Source: Elmis aenea (Eukaryota; Arthropoda; Insecta; Coleoptera; Elmidae). Taken from it: 64,000 nt of DNA. Shown here piece by piece: positions 57,721 to 64,000 of this stretch. Both the position numbers and the translations under genes were made by a program. The notes under the pieces were generated by a model. It was not told where the DNA came from and ran no database searches. It was given only the letters and a program-made list of their open reading frames with translations. Position 1 is the stretch's first letter; each line of letters starts with the position of its first letter. The DNA lies in assembly GCA_947652605.1 (NCBI GenBank), contig OX393579.1, positions 38,136,970-38,200,969 of the forward strand, read 5' to 3'.

Positions 57721-58994
57721 GAAGCATAATTACGAGCTCTTTGTTACGTGTATATTGCGTAAAAAGGTTTTTGAAAACCACTGCCTTTGAAAAGGGGATA
57801 CTAAAGATTTCAGACCCTCGAACTTGAGATTAATCACATTAATTTAAATCAAGCTGCTGACATGCTTACCATTCAATTTTAATATTTCGTAAATATCTAA
57901 CAGAATTTCACTTTTAAATGCCTTTTTTGATAGTTTATTGCCAAAATAGTCAAAACATGGTTTGATAACTACTTAATAATATGGTAAAACTTTGATTTAA
58001 CCGACTTTGGTTTGATGGAATTCCAGATTTAAGGGATATAAACTGACGATTCTCTTATTTTCCCCAGATTTTTCATTTTTCCCTGTTTTCTAGGAACGTT
58101 TACATTACATTTTGGAAACAGCAATTTTTGTGTCATTAGTTATAGGAATAAAAACTACTGTGGTAACTAGTAATCATTTCAACGAGATAATACCATTTAA
58201 TTGGGGGTTTTTAAAGCAGAAAAGCATTATACTTTGGTTTAAAATATATAATAAATTAGTTCTTTAATAGACTTTTGCTTTAGAATAAAAGATTATTCAC
58301 GAACATTTGAATTTTACAGGCATTTAGGTTTTACCAATATTTCACTGCACAATAAAAAAAATAACATGAATACGAAAGTAAAGTTAATGAAACTTTTCTG
58401 GGGTAACAGCAGATAGGCACACTTAACACCACGTCAATCACCTTTATAGACATTTAATAAAACTTGTGACTATGTAGGTACTTAAAACTGATTGCGAATT
58501 ATTATTATGTAAAAAACTGTGAACAGTCTGGCTTTTACCACATGTGTAAATGACAAATAGGAAGAAGTAGCAAGTTTTATAATTCAATTCAATTATTTAG
58601 TAGAAACTACTAACGTTTTATCAAAATTTATATTGTTTATTAATGTAAATAGGCTTTATTAAAAACCACTTATCTTTCTTTCGAAATATTTCTTGTCTAA
58701 ATGCAATACCAGTTTTGAGGACCTGTCGCTTTAATCAAAAGTTCATGAGTAATTTTTAAACAAGCTTATTTTATTTAATAAAGAAATCGCTTCAACAATT
58801 TCAATTTTTACGTCTACTACAAAACAATGATATCTCGGGATTTGTAGGATAACCTTTAGTTGTTAATTTACACAAAACGTCATTAAATATTGTGTACAAT
58901 TAAATAACAAACGATAGCTATCCTAGCAACTACTAATTGAGACATTAATGACTGTATATACATATTGTTTTCTTAAAAAAAAAACACACATCTT

Positions 58995-59880
58995 ATACAA
59001 GTACCTGTACCATTTACCTCTACACTCATCTTACTTGAAAAACAGATGGTTTCTAGTCAAGCAGCGAGATGAGTTATCAAATTTACACACTATTGCATCT
59101 GGAGTACACCAGGGCAGCGTGTTAGGGCCAATACTCTATACTCTATTTACAGCCGACATACCTACAATTAATTAATTTAACAACAACTGTAGCCACATTT
59201 GCTGATAATACAGCCATACTAGCATCAGATACTAAACCTGTCGATGCATCTGTAAAACTGCAGAACAATCTACACATGGTTGAAAAATGGCTAAGAAAAT
59301 GGAAACTACAGGTTAACAATCTGAAATCAGCACATGAGACGTTCACCATGAGAAGAGGGACATACATGCCCATCAGTGACACTAAACAATACTCTAATAC
59401 CACAAGCTGAAGACGTGAAATATCTCGGTATACATCTTAATAGGAGGCTCACAAGGCGCAAACATATTTTTACTCAGAGAAAGCAGATGGGACTCAAATT
59501 TAGCCAGCTGTATTGGTTAACTGGCAGAAAATCACAACTAAAAATTGAAAACAAGCCCCTGCTTTACAAAACATATTAAAACCTATATGGGCATACGGCA
59601 TACAACTCTGGGGTACTGCCAGCATCTCTAATATAGATATCCTCCAACGATTCCAGAACAAAGCGCTTAGAAGCATTGTGGATGCAACATGGTATGTATC
59701 TTATCACATAATTTGAAATGATCTTAAAATTAAAACAGTGCGTGAAGAAATTAAAAGCTACTATGTGAAATACCAAGACAGACTTATTATGCATCCAAAC
59801 AATCTAGCCACACAGCTTTTAGACCAATGAAATCAAAAGACTTAAACGTTTTAAGCCAGGTTTGATAAGTAGTACACTTT
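58995..59880 (+). pseudogene. Jockey-like non-LTR retrotransposon fragment (reverse transcriptase), decayed
   Basis: The first frame gives YLKNRWFLVKQRDELSN then ASGVHQGSVLGPILYTLF and TADIP, the RT block with the SGVHQGSVLGP signature. The next frame gives ATFADNTAILASD, the catalytic box in which the second Asp of the usual FADD is Asn. A third frame gives EDVKYLGIHLNRRLT and FSQLYWLTGRKSQL, and a fourth IWAYGIQLWGTAS, QRFQNKALRSIVDA and KTVREEI. These match the Jockey clade RT and C-terminal region, which in intact copies performs target-primed reverse transcription. Frame changes near 59,175, 59,370 and 59,580, internal stops and the mutated catalytic residue show it is inactive. It is 5' truncated and lies just before a MITE copy. 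Confidence 0.9.
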
Positions 59881-59933
59881 GATACACAAATATGAATATT
59901 GTTCTATCTATAATGTAATTAAATAATTAGGTA

Positions 59934-60358
59934 GAAAATTCCCTTCACCTGTCAAATTTGCGTTTTCAACCAATCACTAATCTTAAATCTTTTAGAGACT
60001 ACCAATAGGAGCAATATTACACGGTAATAATTTTACATTCCTCTGCCAGGAGTTGATCCTCCTGTCAAATTTGCGTTTTCGACCAATAACAAACTCAGAT
60101 TTCCTTTAAACGGCCAATAAACATAATCATACACTGATAATTTACTTTTCGCAATTAACAGATTTTCATGCGTTTATTGGTCGTTTCTAAGAAATCTGAG
60201 TTTTTGATTGGTGGAAAATATAAATTTGGAGAGTGAATAAGGTATTTTGGTCTTGATAATTTTTTGACAGATGTCTGCGACCAATAACGTTACTTTAATA
60301 TAGATTAAACCACACCCCTGACACCACTCTGACAGTACTTGTAAAATTTGACATAACA
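59934..60358. mobile_element. MITE, GAAAATTTCCTTCA family (copy B, right end lost)
   Basis: It starts GAAAATTCCCTTCACCTGTC and follows copy A (39,308-39,782) block by block to CTGACAGTACTTGTAAAATT. The right inverted end is replaced by other sequence. It adjoins the Jockey-like fragment. Confidence 0.8.
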
Positions 60359-60429
60359 GATTATGTATGTACCTAAATAGAATACTATTTGGTTCATTAA
60401 TTTTTATTAAAATATAATTCTTGAATTAA

Positions 60430-60540
60430 AAATTGCACGAAGTGCACTCGTGATTTTTTCGGCTCAACTTGCATTCAGGCATATTTACCAAAAATTATCG
60501 ATAATTTTCAATGCATTAGTTATATTACTACTGATAATCG
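60430..60540. mobile_element. right half of the small fold-back element following copy B
   Basis: GGCTCAACTTGCATTCAGGC, CCAAAAATTATCGATAATTT and TATATTACTACTGATAAT match 39,890-39,968. The left half is missing. Confidence 0.7.
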
Positions 60541-61500
60541 TACAAGTAAGAGAACCATCAATGGACTGTTCATAGCAAGTTTAGTTTAGTTTTAGTTTAG
60601 TTTAAGCTAAGACAACACTTACTCATTGTTCGCAGGCAACTGATTGTAAATAAGGACGAATTTCTTTAAAAAAAATATATTTTTTTACCTACACAACTTA
60701 CGTATATGTGGGAGCGTACGCGTTTTATTAAAGCCTTTTTGTAAGCATCGATGCATTTACGTAGCGATTTATAAAAATTTGTTAAGCATTGATAGGACCA
60801 TGCAATGAATATTGCTTACAAAAAGCGGGGAAAATTTCCGAGGACAATTTTCTAGAGCCGGTCCTGACACTGCAGAGCGCAAAAGGTGTCAATTATATTT
60901 TATCTACTGCAAGTTCCCAATACTCGCGAATTTGGATTTGAATAAATAAAGGATAGATCATTATATTTAATCCATTTCCAAGTTAGCTAAATCGATCCTC
61001 AAGAAGTGCAAACATCGAAAAATGCAAATCTCTGAATAATAATGTCAGGAGTATTTAAATTTTGTTCAGAAACGAGGACGATCATTTAAATTGAACTTCA
61101 TGCACTACAGACACTAAAGGAAACAATTAAGGAGCAAATCTTTGTGAAAATTCGTATTTGCAGAAGATAATTATTTTTAAAAAGTTACAATACTTCGAGC
61201 GAGTTTTACAAGTGTATCTAAAAAGTTAGTATTAATCAGCTAGATCAAATCCATTGCATTAAAAATAAAAATATAATGTCGTCAATCACAAGCAATTATC
61301 ATACCATAATCTACACTAAAACATACGTTATAATAATGCACAATAATATTAATATAAGACTATTTAAGAAATTTTTTGCTGTAACTTTCTATATAGTATA
61401 TTCGTTTCAATAACACTACGACAAATTTCTTAATTCTGTATTCTATTACATACAAATTTTTGAACAAAAATGCTTTTTCTGGAAATTTAATTGTCGACCA
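60541..61500. other. AT-rich non-coding stretch
   Basis: It contains a short run of TTTAG/TTTTAG units at about 60,581-60,605. No gene or transposon recognised. Confidence 0.4.
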
Positions 61501-61524
61501 ATTTGTTTAAACCATTATACGAAC

Positions 61525-61615
61525 AACCCTGAAGGTGTCCTCAATAAAGGAGACGAAACGTTGGTTATCAAGAAGAAACCTTCAACGCGGTTCTAATTCG
61601 AAAACGAACTCTACA
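61525..61615 (+). repeat. Penelope-type tail motif, possible hammerhead-like core
   Basis: CTGAAGG (61,529) is followed by a stem GTGTCC..GGAGAC with one mismatch and then CGAAACGTTGG (from 61,554). The order CTGAnGA-like box, stem and GAAAC box resembles the hammerhead core found in Penelope-like and other retroelements. The last base of the first box is G rather than A, and the outer stems were not established, so this is likely a decayed repeat. Confidence 0.3.
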
Positions 61616-61646
61616 ATTGTGACAAAAATGTTGTTATTCAATCATG

Positions 61647-61883
61647 TACGTAGTCCAAATTCGATGGGATTAAATGGGATTCTTTCTTAATATTCAAGAT
61701 GGAAAAACGTCTAAACTACAAAAAAAATCTAGAAAATTATTTGCGATTTATTAGTTATTAGCGAAAATGTTTTTTTTTGTCATATTTATAATTTGTCATA
61801 TCTTCGTTATTGTAAATATCGAAAACATTCTTGAATATTGAGGAAGATACCCATGTAACCCATCGAATTTGGACCACCCCTTT
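61647..61883. mobile_element. degenerate fold-back element with GGTCCAAATTCGATGGG ends
   Basis: TAGTCCAAATTCGATGGG at about 61,651 is mirrored by CCCATCGAATTTGGACCA at about 61,859, and ATGGGATTC by GATACCCAT. The right edge ACCACCCC suggests a worn TACAGGGTGG terminus. No ORF. Confidence 0.55.
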
Positions 61884-64000
61884 AATTACAATATGGCGAC
61901 CTCAAAAATGTTTCTGAATTAAAACTCAAAAAGGCTTTCCGGATTTACATTTTTATTGCTTATTTCCGGTTCGTTTTTGAAAATATCTAAAGATGTGGTG
62001 GTCGTTCAGTTTTCAATAGCTTTTACATCGTATTCATTTATCTTTATAATATGCACCCCAGTTATAAACGGTTTCTAAGGCTGAATGACGTACTTGATAC
62101 GAATTTAAAGAATGCGAGATCGACCAGTCTTGCCAACATAAAGAAAAGGTATTTTGATGCGGTTTTGAAAAATTTGTTTCTGGACATATGATTCCAATTG
62201 AATATCAATATCAGACTGTGAAATTTTTTTTGTAATTAAACACAATAATTAAAACTTAACTTAACAATTTTAAGGACATACTTTCTATACACACAAATAG
62301 ATGTGAGAAATTTTATGTTTACATCAGAGCTGAGAACCGAACTGGATCATACACCGAATCGATATAATTTCTTTAAGCCCGATCTTAAACCGAACTAGCT
62401 ACACAGATACGGTTTAGAAAACCAAACCGAACATAATGAACCCGTTAAGCGTTTTTTTTTCGTCCTGTTTTCTTAAAATTCAAGTGTGATGGAGTAGTTT
62501 AACGATTGCTATAAGCAAGTACTACTGTATTTTTATTAAGTTTATTTTCAGCTTTGCTAAACGACTCTAATATTCAGATTTTTAAAATGACTTCTTATTT
62601 TCTTTAATTGTTTGCTATTGTAGTTAAAAGTATTTTTTTTGTTAAATAATTTTTTGATAAGTACATTATTCTTTATATGTAACAAAAAAGTGCATAAATA
62701 TTTGAATCTTTGATTTTTAAATGAATTTTCAATACTGAAGAAATTATACACTTATAAAAACTATAAAATAACACGTTGCAGCAGAAGTTTTGTTTATTTT
62801 ATAAGCCAATTACGTCGAAACTTATATTACATATAAGTGAAAAAAATTAAAAATTAGTCATATCGGTAAAATTCGATGAAAAAGGAACGATATTCAAACC
62901 GATCCGATATCACTTTTAGCAGTTCACAACCAAAAACAACAAACAATCAATTATCTTCAGATGTATCACATCTGCAAAATAATACCTAAGTAAATATTTT
63001 TGCAGTTTATTTGAAATTAAAAAGTACCATGATCGTGTTAAAAGCAAAAGATTTTTCACAAACAACATGCCAGTTATCACAAACATTCAATACTCTTTTA
63101 AAATATGCATGCTGTGCCTAATTCTTATACGGTATGAGACAAATACTTTCAGAGTGCAGTCGCAAACTTCTAAGAAAATATGAAATTGTTAAGATTTCTG
63201 TGGTCTCTTAAAATATCATAAAATTACACTATGTAAGACTGACTTTAAAACTCCGAGTACTCTTTAAATTTAAATCTAGCGCATCATAGAAATATAACTT
63301 TTAACTTTACTGCTAAAATGTATTTAAGGTAAAAATATAAATTGTAAATTTCTAAGCAATTTTTATTTCTGAAAATAAAATTTACCTGCAAACTACTACA
63401 ATAAAAAAAAAAGTTTTTAATTAAGCTACTTTTGTAGTATCATAATTGGATGCTTTGATAAACTCTAAAAGTCTAAACGTAGGTACATTCGCGTTTTCAT
63501 TCTTGATCTTACATATTAATATTAGTCTCCTAATTATAAAGTACATTTCTTGTGTACGCATGTTCTTGTTGTGTGTGTATAAGATATAAAGTCTAACATG
63601 TTTAATTAGTGCAACTCGTATACAAGCCACAGAGTAAACACTAGTTTTGAAGACAAACATGGAAAATCTCAATCGCTTGAGCAAATGGAAGGTTTGCATA
63701 TTCGGTTGAGGGTCTCATCGTTAACCAAAATTACCATACTATAAATCATTTACACAGTTAGTGTGCCGAAATATGTGCAGCATTATTATTCTAAATAAAT
63801 TTATTTAATATAATCCCTCTTTTAGTGATCAGAAAGTAGGTAAATAAAAATTATTCGAATGTTTTAGGTGTTCAGAAATGTAAATGTAAATGAAAAATTA
63901 AACAGTAATTAGTAAATAAATACTACTTTTTCTTTTTATCTATACATTTTAAGTTAACAAAAAAATGTGCAAATATTTCGATTTAAGTTCAGTATTTACT
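61884..64000. other. AT-rich non-coding stretch
   Basis: An AACCGAAC-rich patch at 62,334-62,430 may be a worn fragment of a motif-array MITE. The 64- and 92-codon reverse ORFs (62,557-62,751 and 63,421-63,699) have no recognisable domain. Nothing else is recognised up to the window edge. Confidence 0.4.

Larger units (their letters stand above)
54885..58994. other. long non-coding stretch
   Basis: No gene recognised. A phrase TTACCAAGCAACACGTTCT occurs at about 56,371 and 56,747, about 375 bp apart, with weak similarity around it (a related TTGCTAAGCAACAC near 56,029), suggesting an old tandem duplication. The block at 56,990-57,720 is listed separately. Confidence 0.45.

Noticed and set aside
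1..64000. CRISPR array, tRNA or rRNA genes, known miRNA hairpins
   Set aside because: No regularly spaced short repeats, no cloverleaf-like sequence and none of the conserved insect miRNA seeds I looked for (such as let-7, miR-1, miR-10 and bantam) were seen.

Overview
The window looks like a piece of an insect (or at least arthropod) nuclear genome. It is strongly AT-rich. Its only recognisable protein-coding similarity is to animal non-LTR retrotransposons, and it is crowded with short inverted-repeat DNA elements flanked by TA, TTAA or 8-bp target-site duplications (TSDs). I could not assign the species. I found no convincing host exon, tRNA, rRNA, CRISPR array or bacterial-type operon. 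The window is best read as a gene desert or the inside of a very large intron.

Coding remnants. Three decayed non-LTR retrotransposons lie on the + strand. One is the 3' end of an endonuclease/reverse-transcriptase LINE (about 11,640-12,350). One is a reverse-transcriptase LINE with an intact FVDD box, many stop codons and a GAA-rich tail (about 29,905-31,905). One is a Jockey-like element with a mutated FADN box (about 58,995-59,880). A fourth remnant may be the zinc-ribbon end of a piggyBac-type transposase, inside a TTAA-flanked element (19,548-21,318).

Fold-back elements. The most striking content is a set of long palindromic elements ending in TACAGGGTG, TACCGGGTG or similar, at TA dinucleotides. 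The clearest pairs are 4508-4863, 8754-9560, 13,195-14,967, 22,725-23,939, 30,015-31,069, 33,712-35,310 and 35,611-36,223. Related halves or single ends lie at 20,202, 26,540, 41,391, 48,210 and 49,556. In several the two arms are hundreds of bases long, so a transcript across them would fold into long double-stranded RNA.

hAT-type miniature elements. A second group has CAG...CTG-type ends and 8-bp TSDs: 10,488-11,080, 12,665-13,101, 19,053-19,332, 27,122-27,318, 51,528-51,696 and 54,608-54,876, with weaker ones at 44,729-45,183, 49,472-50,514, 38,625-38,947 and 51,260-51,519. Several carry dense arrays of one short motif near their ends (AACCGG, GGAGC, CGATAT or GAGTCGG).

Nesting gives a relative order of events. 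A fold-back element sits inside the RT gene of a LINE. A TTA-flanked fold-back sits inside the arm of another fold-back whose uninterrupted copy is also present. A hAT element sits in an arm of a third. A palindrome lies inside the piggyBac-like element.

Between the repeats lie stretches of non-repetitive DNA. Some are richer in GC and in homeodomain-type TAATTA sites than their surroundings (around 3.4, 4.1, 5.8, 28.9, 32.7, 37.5, 52.3 and 57.2 kb). They are candidates for conserved non-coding regulatory DNA, which only comparison with related genomes could confirm.
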